From contig NZ_RWIM01000125.1 in NCBI RefSeq assembly GCF_009764645.1, positions 1 through 64,000 of the forward strand: 64,000 nucleotides of DNA. The letters are read 5' to 3'. Position 1 is the first letter of the stretch. The number at the start of each line of letters is the position of its first letter. Below the pieces are notes generated by a model. That model saw only the letters and a program-made list of their open reading frames with translations. It was not told the origin of the DNA and searched no databases. Origin of the DNA: Pseudomonas sp. PB106 (lineage in GTDB: Bacteria > Pseudomonadota > Gammaproteobacteria > Pseudomonadales > Pseudomonadaceae). The translations under genes and the position numbers were made by a program. Below, in pieces: positions 34,047-42,481 of the stretch.

Positions 34047-34399
34047 GTCCCGTACCTGATCGCGTACCCCTTGGCCACGACTCTGGATTGCAACGTCGAA
34101 GCGCTAGAGGAAGGGTTTTTCGGCAGAACTGTCACCTGGCCTACAGCCGTGGTGACATAGGGATACGATTTGGTGTTACCACTCCCGTCTAACTCCGATG
34201 ACTGCACGTCTTGCGCCCTCGTCGGAATGATCATGAATACGCAGTTGGCCGGGTTGAATCCGGGAATGCTCAAGGTGTAGCTGGGCACCGTTCCGCTGAA
34301 GTCAATCACGCCCTGCCAAAGCACCTGGTACGTAAAGGAGTTTGTGTCCATGGCGAGAAATCCGTTCTCGTCAAAGACACGCAGACCAAATAGAGCCAT
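34043..34399 (-). CDS. small tail protein downstream of J
   Basis: 118 residues starting MALFGLRVFDENGFLAMDTN. It shares the start pattern (hydrophobic-G-hydrophobic, then F.ENG/F.DN and a short strand) with the N-terminus of the following gene, suggesting duplication. Beta-rich. It begins 3 nt after the J stop and is coupled to the next gene by ATGA. Likely a minor tail component. Confidence 0.6.
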   Translation of the reverse strand: MALFGLRVFDENGFLAMDTNSFTYQVLWQGVIDFSGTVPSYTLSIPGFNPANCVFMIIPTRAQDVQSSELDGSGNTKSYPYVTTAVGQVTVLPKNPSSSASTLQSRVVAKGYAIRYGT

Positions 34400-34402
34400 T
34401 GA

Positions 34403-37400
34403 TTACCCCAGATAGCCGAGACGGACACGCAGCACGTTGTTGGCGTCGTAGACCGAGACGTTCAGCGAGTTGATCACCAGTCGGCCCTGTCCGGGCACGA
34501 TGCCGTTGATCTCCAGCGTTCCGTCTTTATTGAGAATCCAGCCTTGCTGGCCGGCGATATAGTTGTTCGAGCTGATGAAGTTGCCGATCTTGGCATTGGT
34601 GATGCTGCCGTCCTGCAGGAACGCTGAGCGCATGAACACCTGGCCGCCCTGCACTGCAAACGGCACCGAGATCGCGCCGCCAGCAATCGTGTTGACGATG
34701 GCGAACCGATCCGCCGCAACCAGGAACTGGCTCTGAAAAACACCGTTCACGTTCTCGATGCCCAAGCCAATGCCAGCAGCCACGTACTGACCATTCGCGG
34801 TGACCGACATCTTCACCGACCACATCGTTTTCAGGTTGCCATCGAGATCGGCAAAAGCCTCGGCAGTCTCCTGGATGGCGGATGTGTTGTCTCCGACCGT
34901 TGCTGTCAGTTGCGAGATTTTGGTGGCAGTGGCCTCTTCGTTCGTGGCGACCGTACGCTCCAACTCGGTCAGGTTTGCAGCGTTTTCACCCACCTCGGAA
35001 TCAAGCGTTGTTACCCGCTGGGTAAGCGCGCTGTTTTGCGAGGCCCGGACCTTTACTTCTTCAGCAAAGCTGGTCGTAGCATTCCAGCCACGCAAGGCAT
35101 CCTGTGCGTCACCCTCTCCATCTTCGTCGCGGTAGGAGGCCCGCAGTGCTTGGAAAGCTGTCGCTTGCGCAGTCACCACGCCGTCGATTTCGGTGATGTC
35201 GGCAGTGTTGGTTTGAACCTGCTGAGCCAAGCCGTTTGCCGTCTGCACTGTCTGCCCAACGTCGAGCCAGTAAGCAGGGTTAGGCGGAGGGGTATCGAGC
35301 GGAACCGGGTCGGTTGCTTGATATATCCGCTTGCCAACCACCACAAGATCGTATTCCTCATAGGTCGCTTCCGGGTCGTAACCCTTCAGCCCGTCGAGTG
35401 CATCGATCTGCTCTTGCAGGCCCGGGATCTTGTCGATCTCCTCGAGGATGTCCTTGCCCAACTCGGTACGCCCAATCTCCCCGGCGATCATTTCCAGAAT
35501 GGCCGCAGCGTCGGAGCTCGACTGCCCCTGCACACCGATGCCGATCGGATACCACGGCCCGATGTTGCCGATCTTGTCGACGATCCGCCCCCAGAAGTAG
35601 AACGTCACGCCGGCGCGCAGGCCGAGCATGGAGAAATCGCTCTGCGGGTAAGCCAGGTCGGTCAGTTTGGTAGCCATGTCGAGTTGGGTGGTTTGGCTGT
35701 ACCAGATTTCAGTCCTTTGGCTATCCTCCGCGCCGGCAGGGAAACCCCACTTCAGGTAGATGCCGAACAGCAGTGGCGTGGCATTCAGGTAGCTGAGAGC
35801 CGGCGGCAATCCCTGCTTGCCTTTGAGATTGGTCAGGATCGAATTGCGCCAGATCGACGTGATATCGAACGCACTCACCGCCCGCACCCGGGCCACGTAG
35901 GCGCCCGCGTAAATCCCAACGACATCGACATTGGTCATGCCGGTGCGCTGCAGCTTGATCCAGTTGCCGCTGTCTTTGCGCCACTCGATGTCATAGCCCA
36001 CAGCACCAGGCACGGCAGGCCAGCTGATGGTCATGGTGGCCACGGCCAACCCTTGGACAACCGCCGAAGTGGATACCAGCGTTACGCTCGCCGGTGCCGG
36101 CACCACCGTGATCGGAATCACGCTGATTGGTCGCTCTTCAAGCCGGGCGCCGGTGTCGATGTAGGCGAATTTGCTTGGGTCGTATTGCAGCGCACTGATT
36201 TCAAAATCGCCTTCGATGGTGCGCCTGGTGCGCAGCACGCGGTACAGCGGAATCGCCAAGTCATTGGCATCAAGCGCCCATTGCAGTTGCGCGATCGGCG
36301 GCTCGCTGTAGTTCGTGGTGACGGTCACGTCGCGCCCGATAACCTTCTGCACGGTGCGACCTTCTGCGCGGCCGCCCGGCAGGTTGATGATCAGGCGGTC
36401 ACCGACCTTGGCTTGGGTGTCACGGTCGAGCGTCACCACGCGGCCAGACGCGGCCGAGATACGCCCGCCAACTTCACGCCCAGCGAGCAGCGAATCCGCC
36501 ACCGGAATGATGTGCCCGGGCAACGGGATCACGCCTTCCATGCCGGTCTTGAACGATACGGTGCGATCCTGATTGTTGCTCAGGATCGCCCACTTGCCGC
36601 GACGCTGGGCCTCAGATGCGCGAGTGCAACCAATGGCACTCAGTTCGGTCGGGCGATCACCGTAGCGGCGCTGCAATTCGAGGTCAGCAAAAGGGATGAC
36701 GTCTGTGTCGTAGTTGTTTGCAGGGTTGTCGTAGCTGACCAACGCACGGGTGTAACGCGTCTTCGCCGAGGCGCTGCCATACGAAAACTTGCCGTCGATA
36801 ACGTTCGCGCGAGTGAAGACGTAGTCGAAATCCTGCGCGCGCGGCATGTCGGCCTGCATCACCAGCTGTCCCTGCGCCCAGTAAGTCATGCCCCGATAGA
36901 TGCCGGCGATATCGCGCAGCAGCGACCAGGCGTCAGCCTTGCCCTGCAGGTTCATATCGCAGAGGAAGCGCGGCTCCAGACCTCCAAGCCCGTTCGGCAC
37001 CATCTGATCGCAATACTGGGCGATCCGGTAGAGCTCCCACTTGTCGACCATGAACGGCTTGATGCGCTTGCCCAGACCGAACATGTCGTTGGTGCACACG
37101 CCGTAGGTGATCCACGCCGGGTTATTCGTCCAGGCTGATTTCATCGAGCCGTCCCACGTTCCGGTGTAGGAGCGCAGGATGGGGTCGTAATTGCTCGGTA
37201 CCATCCAGCGCCGCGCCTTGCACTTCACGGTCACCGCCGGGATGTTGGTGAACTGCTCGGCGTCAAATTCGATGTAGAGCAGCGCGGTGTTCGGGTAGCG
37301 CAGCTTGGCGTCGATGACTTCGGTGTAACCGGCGACCAGCATGGTGTCGGCGATCTTGTTGCTGTTCTGGTTCAGCGTCAGGCGGCGCACGCGGATCTGC

Positions 37401-37966
37401 CAGCCTGTGGTGGCGTCCGGCAGATCGATGCGGCGAGAGCGCTCGTAGCGCGTGGTGGTCTTGCCGTCGACGGCGTCCACCAGCACCTGCTGGTAGGCGC
37501 CTCCATCGGTGGCCACATCGATCGCGTAATCGATACGGTAACCACCGACATTGCCTTCATCGTCAGCGCGCTGCAGAGCTGGCCAGGCCAAGCGAACGCG
37601 CACAGCCGACAGCTGGGTGTTGGTGATGGAACGCACCCACGCCGCATCGCTGCGCAGCTCGACATTCAGCGACGTCTCATTCTCCACGGACGGGATGCCG
37701 GGTATGTACGTCTGGTTCACTGAGCCAGGGCGCCAGTCCCACTTCACACCAGGGAAGTTGTAGTTGCCGCTGGCATCGCGGATCGGCGTGTTGTCGAGAT
37801 AGATGTCGTACTCGGTAGGTACCGCGTCGAACTCGCCCTCGCCCACGGCGATGAGCAGCTTTGCCAAGTTGGTCGAGCGCAGGCTGTCGCTGGCCTCGAC
37901 TGGCGAGTTCGGCTTACTGCTGCCGCCCTTCTCGCCGTGGATATCGATCTTTGCTGCTGCGCCCAT
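34403..37966 (-). CDS. tail tip / host specificity protein J
   Basis: 1187 residues, close to lambda J (1132). N-terminus GAAAKIDIHGEKGGSSKPNS and the early core LAKLLIAVGEGEFD...YLDNTPI match J. The middle has fibronectin-III-like domains (about 640-830). The C-terminal third has a coiled-coil segment (TTLDSEVGENAANLTELERT) and ends in a short domain repeated in this phage type (LRVRLGYLG). It forms the central tail tip and contacts the host receptor. Start at 37966, because MGAAAK is the family start and GGAGGAAAGC precedes it. Confidence 0.93.
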   Translation of the reverse strand: MGAAAKIDIHGEKGGSSKPNSPVEASDSLRSTNLAKLLIAVGEGEFDAVPTEYDIYLDNTPIRDASGNYNFPGVKWDWRPGSVNQTYIPGIPSVENETSLNVELRSDAAWVRSITNTQLSAVRVRLAWPALQRADDEGNVGGYRIDYAIDVATDGGAYQQVLVDAVDGKTTTRYERSRRIDLPDATTGWQIRVRRLTLNQNSNKIADTMLVAGYTEVIDAKLRYPNTALLYIEFDAEQFTNIPAVTVKCKARRWMVPSNYDPILRSYTGTWDGSMKSAWTNNPAWITYGVCTNDMFGLGKRIKPFMVDKWELYRIAQYCDQMVPNGLGGLEPRFLCDMNLQGKADAWSLLRDIAGIYRGMTYWAQGQLVMQADMPRAQDFDYVFTRANVIDGKFSYGSASAKTRYTRALVSYDNPANNYDTDVIPFADLELQRRYGDRPTELSAIGCTRASEAQRRGKWAILSNNQDRTVSFKTGMEGVIPLPGHIIPVADSLLAGREVGGRISAASGRVVTLDRDTQAKVGDRLIINLPGGRAEGRTVQKVIGRDVTVTTNYSEPPIAQLQWALDANDLAIPLYRVLRTRRTIEGDFEISALQYDPSKFAYIDTGARLEERPISVIPITVVPAPASVTLVSTSAVVQGLAVATMTISWPAVPGAVGYDIEWRKDSGNWIKLQRTGMTNVDVVGIYAGAYVARVRAVSAFDITSIWRNSILTNLKGKQGLPPALSYLNATPLLFGIYLKWGFPAGAEDSQRTEIWYSQTTQLDMATKLTDLAYPQSDFSMLGLRAGVTFYFWGRIVDKIGNIGPWYPIGIGVQGQSSSDAAAILEMIAGEIGRTELGKDILEEIDKIPGLQEQIDALDGLKGYDPEATYEEYDLVVVGKRIYQATDPVPLDTPPPNPAYWLDVGQTVQTANGLAQQVQTNTADITEIDGVVTAQATAFQALRASYRDEDGEGDAQDALRGWNATTSFAEEVKVRASQNSALTQRVTTLDSEVGENAANLTELERTVATNEEATATKISQLTATVGDNTSAIQETAEAFADLDGNLKTMWSVKMSVTANGQYVAAGIGLGIENVNGVFQSQFLVAADRFAIVNTIAGGAISVPFAVQGGQVFMRSAFLQDGSITNAKIGNFISSNNYIAGQQGWILNKDGTLEINGIVPGQGRLVINSLNVSVYDANNVLRVRLGYLG

Positions 37967-37977
37967 GCTTTCCTCCA

Positions 37978-38006
37978 GGCATAAAAAAACCCGCCAATGG
38001 CGGGTT
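37978..38006. terminator. T2, terminator fused to the J ribosome site
   Basis: AACCCGCC-aat-GGCGGGTT is a perfect stem. On the minus strand TTTTTTTATGCCTGGAGG follows and the GGAGG serves J. It ends transcription of the cargo gene at 38025-38564 yet sits inside the late operon. Confidence 0.9.
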
Positions 38007-38024
38007 TTCAACGAATATGGATTA

Positions 38025-38564
38025 CTATTTACTTTGGATGTTTATAAAAACTTGGGTTGAATCAACGCCGTAGTATTTCGCAACCGCGTCTTGCGCATCA
38101 GACAACGAGAGTCTCGGCTCTCCACCAAGCTCATAAATCGAAAGACCGCCGAGTACGTCTCCTGCATTAGCGTATTTCATACCGCTACTAAAGGCCCCTC
38201 CAACTGAAAAACCATTATTTTTCTGCGCACTCTCAAGATAATGATTCGTTACGTGAGGCGAGAGAGAGTTGCGCTTGCAAAAACGAACTCGCCATTCATA
38301 AGGCCCGGACTCGGTGGATGATTTTACCCACTCATCGATTGCAAAAATAAAAGCACTTCCATCATTTTGCGGCACTAAAACCCACTTGGTAGCCAAGACG
38401 TCTGCGTCATCTATCTCTGCTGGTAGTTTGTACCATACGGTAGAAAGCGTCGGATCTACTCCGACCGGGGTGCACCAGCCACACATTTCACGCTTTTCCA
38501 TTTTCAAAAGAATCCAATTGACTGATGGTTGCGGCAAGATCAACGCTGAGAAAACTTTAGTCAA
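38025..38564 (-). CDS. prophage cargo protein, unknown function
   Basis: 179 residues from a TTG start overlapping the I stop by 4 nt. An ATG at codon 22 (MEKREMCGW) is an alternative. No signal peptide. N-terminal CGWC could bind metal or be redox active. The C-terminus LSLSDAQDAVAKYYGVDST is helical. Base composition is clearly more AT-rich than I and J on either side. It is bounded downstream by T2. This is the position and composition of a moron, but I do not recognise the family. Confidence 0.65.
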   Translation of the reverse strand: MTKVFSALILPQPSVNWILLKMEKREMCGWCTPVGVDPTLSTVWYKLPAEIDDADVLATKWVLVPQNDGSAFIFAIDEWVKSSTESGPYEWRVRFCKRNSLSPHVTNHYLESAQKNNGFSVGGAFSSGMKYANAGDVLGGLSIYELGGEPRLSLSDAQDAVAKYYGVDSTQVFINIQSK

Positions 38565-39163
38565 GTTTTGTCTTCAGCCAGGATCGAAGCCGAGATGATC
38601 ATGCCACCCCACCGGCGTTCACCGATGCAGATCGGCACGGGGTTTCCGCTGGCGGTGGTGTTCTTGGCGCTGCCGAAGGCATAGGACGGGGAGTTTTCGG
38701 GGGATGCGCTTTGCTTCAGGCCTGAGGCTTGGGGGCTCAGCATTTGAATCACACCGCCCGCGACCAAGCCAATACCCGCGCCGATCAGCGGCGCCCCGAA
38801 GGGAGTTGTCGATAAAAACGTACCCGCAACAATCAGAACCGCACCGACAATGGTTTGAATCAACCCGGCTTTCTTGCTTCCGTGAATGACCGGCACGATT
38901 CGAATGTCAGTCGCCCCACCCAAGCCAAATTCCGTCTCGCCAACGTTCTTTCGATTGCGAAACACCGCGAAGCGCATACCCAGCCGATCAAGGCGCTGTA
39001 TCTCCTCCTTGAATCCTTCAAGCGTCGCCTTCAACGCTCGGAATGCCTCCCAAGTCTGGCCAGAATCCAAGACTCGACGATGAACTCTGCCAAACTTGGC
39101 CGCCAGAGACCCGGATAGCTTGATTGTGGTCATCGGCTGATAGTGAGCGGCGATCGACTGCAT
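38561..39163 (-). CDS. tail assembly protein I
   Basis: 200 residues, matching lambda tail assembly protein I. N-terminal ubiquitin-like part (MTTIKLSGSLAAKFG...), a hydrophobic hairpin in the middle (GAVLIVAGTFLS...PLIGAGIGLVAGGVIQML) and the C-terminal motif NPVPICIGERRWGG. It helps tail-tip assembly with K and L and is probably not in the virion. Confidence 0.9.
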   Translation of the reverse strand: MQSIAAHYQPMTTIKLSGSLAAKFGRVHRRVLDSGQTWEAFRALKATLEGFKEEIQRLDRLGMRFAVFRNRKNVGETEFGLGGATDIRIVPVIHGSKKAGLIQTIVGAVLIVAGTFLSTTPFGAPLIGAGIGLVAGGVIQMLSPQASGLKQSASPENSPSYAFGSAKNTTASGNPVPICIGERRWGGMIISASILAEDKT

Positions 39164-39174
39164 AACTTTCTCCA

Positions 39175-39202
39175 GGCATAAAAAAACCGCCCGAAGGCGG
39201 CT
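39175..39202 (-). terminator. T3, terminator fused to the I ribosome site
   Basis: CCGCC-cgaa-GGCGG followed on the minus strand by TTTTTTTATGCCTGGAG, the GGAG serving gene I. It ends the lipoprotein cargo gene. Confidence 0.85.
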
Positions 39203-39216
39203 GATTGCAAATTCAC

Positions 39217-39639
39217 TTACTGATAATCGACGTAAGGGCCAATGAAAAAACCGCTCATGTCTCCACTGATTCGGTAGAGGCTTTCTTTGCCACCCTGCAC
39301 ATTGGCAGAGATCGTACGGATGGCTGCCCCGCCACAGAGCCCAGAGCCGGCAAGGCCTGCTCCGATACTTGGGTTGCCCGGCGGCAGGTAAAAGGAAGCG
39401 CGCTGTCCGGTTCCGATCTTTGCCGCCTTCCGGCCATCGACGTAAACCACGATGTCACAACCAGACCCAACCATTCCCGAGTCCCGGACGACCGTCACCT
39501 TGCCGCTTTCGCCGCCCGGCTTATTTTGAAAGGCGTACAGCTCATCCCGCGGCACCGGATCAGCCTGGCTAACCGGAATTGCAGAAGAGGCACACCCCGC
39601 CAACAGCGCTACCGCCAGCGCTCCTACGATCAGTTTCAT
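39217..39639 (-). CDS. prophage-encoded lipoprotein
   Basis: 140 residues starting MKLIVGALAVALLAGC (lipobox L-A-G-C). CAGGAGTG is the ribosome site for this ATG, three codons inside the open frame. The mature domain has GKVTVVRDSGMVGSGCDIVVYVDG and GTGQRASFYLPPG, resembling DUF2846-type beta domains. Position +2 is Ala, so outer-membrane sorting is expected. Phage lipoproteins of this kind often block superinfection at the cell surface; that role is inference. It is located between K and I and bounded by T3. Confidence 0.78.
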   Translation of the reverse strand: MKLIVGALAVALLAGCASSAIPVSQADPVPRDELYAFQNKPGGESGKVTVVRDSGMVGSGCDIVVYVDGRKAAKIGTGQRASFYLPPGNPSIGAGLAGSGLCGGAAIRTISANVQGGKESLYRISGDMSGFFIGPYVDYQ

Positions 39640-39792
39640 GCAGGTCACTCCTGTGAGAAAGAGTGCACGATATCATCACGCAAACTGTCTGGACATCCAG
39701 CATGGATAAATGCCCAGTAGAGGAATTGGATCCAGCAATAGTAGCATTTGGCCTTGATCGAGAATTTTAATTTTTCGAAAACTGTGAGTGTT
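39640..39792. other. AT-rich divergent promoter region of two cargo genes
   Basis: 153 bp between the divergent lipoprotein and membrane-protein genes. GAATTTTAATTTTTCG just before 39793 is the most AT-rich stretch and a likely -10 area. It should allow expression from the prophage state. Confidence 0.4.
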
Positions 39793-40566
39793 ATGTATAT
39801 GGAAAATTTAACCATCCCCCCCACGATATATATCGCTTTCGGTGTAGTAACCGCAGCGCTTCTTACGGGTTTTTTTTCATTCCTCAACATGGTGAGCGCC
39901 AAAGAGAATAAGGTTTCGGAATTTCGCTTAGCATGGGTAGATGGTTTGAGAGAAGAAATCGCAGATTATACATCCGCGGTTCAGGAACTCGTGAGAATAG
40001 AGGTGAGACGATTTAATACGGATCAGCAACCCTATGAAGTGGCATACAAATCCACACAAGCTTGGCTGAAACTCTCGAAGGATGCTTTCGATAAAGCAAT
40101 TGGCAACATGACAAAAATCCAGTTGAGGCTCAATCCAAATCACATCAAGGAAAAACCTGATAGCCCAGAAGCCATACTTATGGTTCATATTAATAAAGCA
40201 AGAGAGGAATTCAACAATGGCGATTACCAAGCTGCTTTTAACTGCTGCATCGACATTAGATCCGCGGCAGCTCCATTATTGAAAACAACTTGGGACCTGG
40301 TAAAGACGGGTGAACTCGAGTATCAGAAAATTAGAAAAAACGCACAACGGATAGTGATCGGAGGAACCGCACTTACTATCGTCCTCGCAATAACTTTAGG
40401 GGGCTTTTCATTTTTCCACTCTCTCAGCAATTCATTAAACTCAAAACCACATGAGTCGTTCGATGCAAACGGAATTCCGATTAAGGAAATACCAACCACG
40501 AATGTTAAGGCGCCCGAAATCAGCCTAGAAGAGCGCAAAGTCCCCCCGCTTAAAACCGACAATTAA
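39793..40566 (+). CDS. opposite-strand membrane cargo protein, unknown function
   Basis: 257 residues. TM1 is about 10-33 (YIAFGVVTAALLTGFFSFL) and TM2 about 201-222 (GTALTIVLAITLGGFSFF). Between them lies a cytoplasmic helical domain beginning KENKVSEFRLAWVDGLREEI, with a polar tail after TM2. The NKVSEFRLAW-DGLREE signature recurs in uncharacterised bacterial membrane proteins I have seen, without known function. The gene is AT-rich, on the strand opposite all tail genes, and has its own upstream region. It is a lysogenic conversion or superinfection-exclusion candidate. ATG at 39793 is preferred; 39799 is possible. Confidence 0.72.
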   Translation: MYMENLTIPPTIYIAFGVVTAALLTGFFSFLNMVSAKENKVSEFRLAWVDGLREEIADYTSAVQELVRIEVRRFNTDQQPYEVAYKSTQAWLKLSKDAFDKAIGNMTKIQLRLNPNHIKEKPDSPEAILMVHINKAREEFNNGDYQAAFNCCIDIRSAAAPLLKTTWDLVKTGELEYQKIRKNAQRIVIGGTALTIVLAITLGGFSFFHSLSNSLNSKPHESFDANGIPIKEIPTTNVKAPEISLEERKVPPLKTDN

Positions 40567-40611
40567 AAATCTCGCACATCGCAGAAAGTTCATAGCCAAA
40601 CTGGGTGTAAC

Positions 40612-41382
40612 TTATCTCCGCCATGGGTAGATTGCATCTTTATGCCTCAGAATAAGGCGCATTCGGTCTAGCCATGGCCCACCGAACACGATGACCTCCG
40701 ACGGCCTACCGTACAGGTGATGCAGGAGAAACGGGCCGGGGCCGAACGTCGCGGCATCCTCGCCGGGCAAAGCCGGATCGGCGCCGAGGAAGATCCCAGC
40801 GTGATTTGGGTAAACAGTGCGCCCTACTTCCATAACGATCATGTCGCCGCGCTGTGGCTGGTCGACGCGGTAGAAGCCGGCTGCCTCGTAGTTCGCTTCG
40901 TACAGGCTGGTGTTGTCCTTGCTTTCCCACCAACCATCGGCGCGCTTGAAAGCTTCAAACTCCAGCCCCCATTCGCGCTTGTACCAGTCTGCGCAGACCT
41001 GCCAGCAGTCCCACGCGCCGTGGACGAAAGGCCGCTTCAGTAGCGGCACCTCGCCGGAAGGTATGACCGTCCGAAGATCACCTTCGGGCCAGCTCAGGAT
41101 GTGCCAAGGCAACGCAGTCGCTTCGCACATAGCGAGATCGCGCGGCGAAGGCCGGCTGGTGGCGTCCGGGTGCGAATGAAACACACCGATCACCTCGCCG
41201 ATGTCCTCGGCCGCGGCGTACTCCTCCGGGTCGATGCGAAACTCCTCGTTCGGTTCGACAGAGACGTTGCGGCACGGGTAGTACTGCTGCTTGCGGCCAA
41301 CAGCCAGCAGGAGCCCGCAGCACTCTTTCGGGTATTCGGCTGCCGCATGCGCCTGGATCGCGCTCAAGATGTGCTTTCGCAT
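40612..41382 (-). CDS. tail assembly protein K (JAMM + NlpC/P60)
   Basis: 256 residues, two catalytic domains as in lambda K. N-terminal JAB/MPN metalloprotease with E20 (YPKECCGLL), H69, H71 (VFHSHPD) and D82 (RPSPRD). C-terminal NlpC/P60 peptidase with C126 (AWDCWQ) and H194 (YPNHAGIF). K acts in tail-tip assembly and may process a tail protein or peptidoglycan. It starts 1 nt after the L stop. Confidence 0.93.
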   Translation of the reverse strand: MRKHILSAIQAHAAAEYPKECCGLLLAVGRKQQYYPCRNVSVEPNEEFRIDPEEYAAAEDIGEVIGVFHSHPDATSRPSPRDLAMCEATALPWHILSWPEGDLRTVIPSGEVPLLKRPFVHGAWDCWQVCADWYKREWGLEFEAFKRADGWWESKDNTSLYEANYEAAGFYRVDQPQRGDMIVMEVGRTVYPNHAGIFLGADPALPGEDAATFGPGPFLLHHLYGRPSEVIVFGGPWLDRMRLILRHKDAIYPWRR

Positions 41383-41383
41383 G

Positions 41384-42133
41384 TCAGCTCCGTGCGATCA
41401 GGGAAACGGCCGGGAAGCCACCGAACGGCAGCGGGTTGCCCTCGCCGAAGCGCGGGGTGCAGCCTTTGCCGAGCGTGGCATCGCATTCGTCCAATTCGGG
41501 GTTGTCGGTTATCACGCCATCCTTCGTGACGTACGGGCCGGTGTAACCGCAGTTCGGCCCGCGATATCCACCGGTGAGACACCAATGGCACAGCGTCGTG
41601 GCCTGCCGGCCAATGGACTCATTACCGACGTCGCCCGGGCTGGCCAACTCCCAACTGACCGTCTCCCCGTCCTCGTTTGTCTTCTGGTCGATGTACCAGA
41701 CTTCAATCGTCTCTTGGGTTGGGTCTGCCGTTGGATTGCCCGCCGGGAAGTTCGACGCGTCGAGGTAGGTGCCCAAGGTGTGGCGCATCGTCAGCTTGAA
41801 CTCGAGCAGATCCTCGAATGCCAGGCAGAGCGCAGTGATCCGCCCGTAGACGTTGCCCACCGAAAGAGTGGGCCGGACGGCAGTGCCGTCGCCGTTCGCC
41901 TCGATGCCGTCAATCTGCATCGGCCAGGCGCTGTACTCGTTGCCCTGCCAGTAGATGGCCTTTGCCGGCAATTGATCGGCATCGGCGCCAGCCGCGATCA
42001 ACTCTGCAGGCGTGTGCGGAATCGCGTGCCCATGAAAGCGCAGCACGTCGGCGCCATAGTCCGTGCCGTCCAATTCAAAGAGCAGCACTTCGCTGCCAGG
42101 CTCAAGCACCTGGATGTCACTGATCAGCGGCAT
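41384..42133 (-). CDS. minor tail protein L
   Basis: 249 residues, lambda L family. C-terminal cysteines C182, C185, C195, C217 and C225 (LCHWCLTGGYRGPNCGYTG and the following DECDATLGKGC) match the region where lambda L binds an iron-sulfur cluster. It is part of the tail tip below the tape measure. Tightly packed between M and K. Confidence 0.92.
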   Translation of the reverse strand: MPLISDIQVLEPGSEVLLFELDGTDYGADVLRFHGHAIPHTPAELIAAGADADQLPAKAIYWQGNEYSAWPMQIDGIEANGDGTAVRPTLSVGNVYGRITALCLAFEDLLEFKLTMRHTLGTYLDASNFPAGNPTADPTQETIEVWYIDQKTNEDGETVSWELASPGDVGNESIGRQATTLCHWCLTGGYRGPNCGYTGPYVTKDGVITDNPELDECDATLGKGCTPRFGEGNPLPFGGFPAVSLIARS

Positions 42134-42142
42134 GATTACCCC

Positions 42143-42481
42143 TTATGGTTGGAATGCCCGCTCGAACGTAGCGGTGAGTTTGAAGACCCCTCCACCCATT
42201 GGTGTGGGAGCAGGATTTTTGCAGGTGAACAGCCCAAGCTCGCCGAGCGGCGTTGTCCAGAGGAACGCCTTTGCCCCGGCATGCCGGTCGAGGAACGCCA
42301 TGATCTCCAGCACCATGGCCTTCTGACCGGCGTAGGTGATCGGATACGAGTCCTCTTTGTTGTTCGGGCCGTCGCCAATGTTCTGCGCATAGCCATTGCC
42401 GAACTTCGAGGTGCGCACCCGATAATTGATATCGGGCGTTTCCCCCCGCTCGGTTGGCCAGGTGAATTTCTCGATGGCCAT
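42143..42481 (-). CDS. minor tail protein M
   Basis: 112 residues starting MAIEKFTWPTERGET, matching lambda M. It includes VRTSKFGNGYAQNIGDG and ends ATFERAFQP. GGGAGG precedes the ATG, which overlaps the tape measure stop (TGATG). The longer open frame lies inside the tape measure gene and is discarded. It forms part of the distal tail. Confidence 0.9.
   Translation of the reverse strand: MAIEKFTWPTERGETPDINYRVRTSKFGNGYAQNIGDGPNNKEDSYPITYAGQKAMVLEIMAFLDRHAGAKAFLWTTPLGELGLFTCKNPAPTPMGGGVFKLTATFERAFQP

Noticed and set aside
34910..37138. 742-codon + strand frame over tail gene J
   Set aside because: Antisense to J, His/Arg/Asp-rich composition typical of mirror frames; no motifs.
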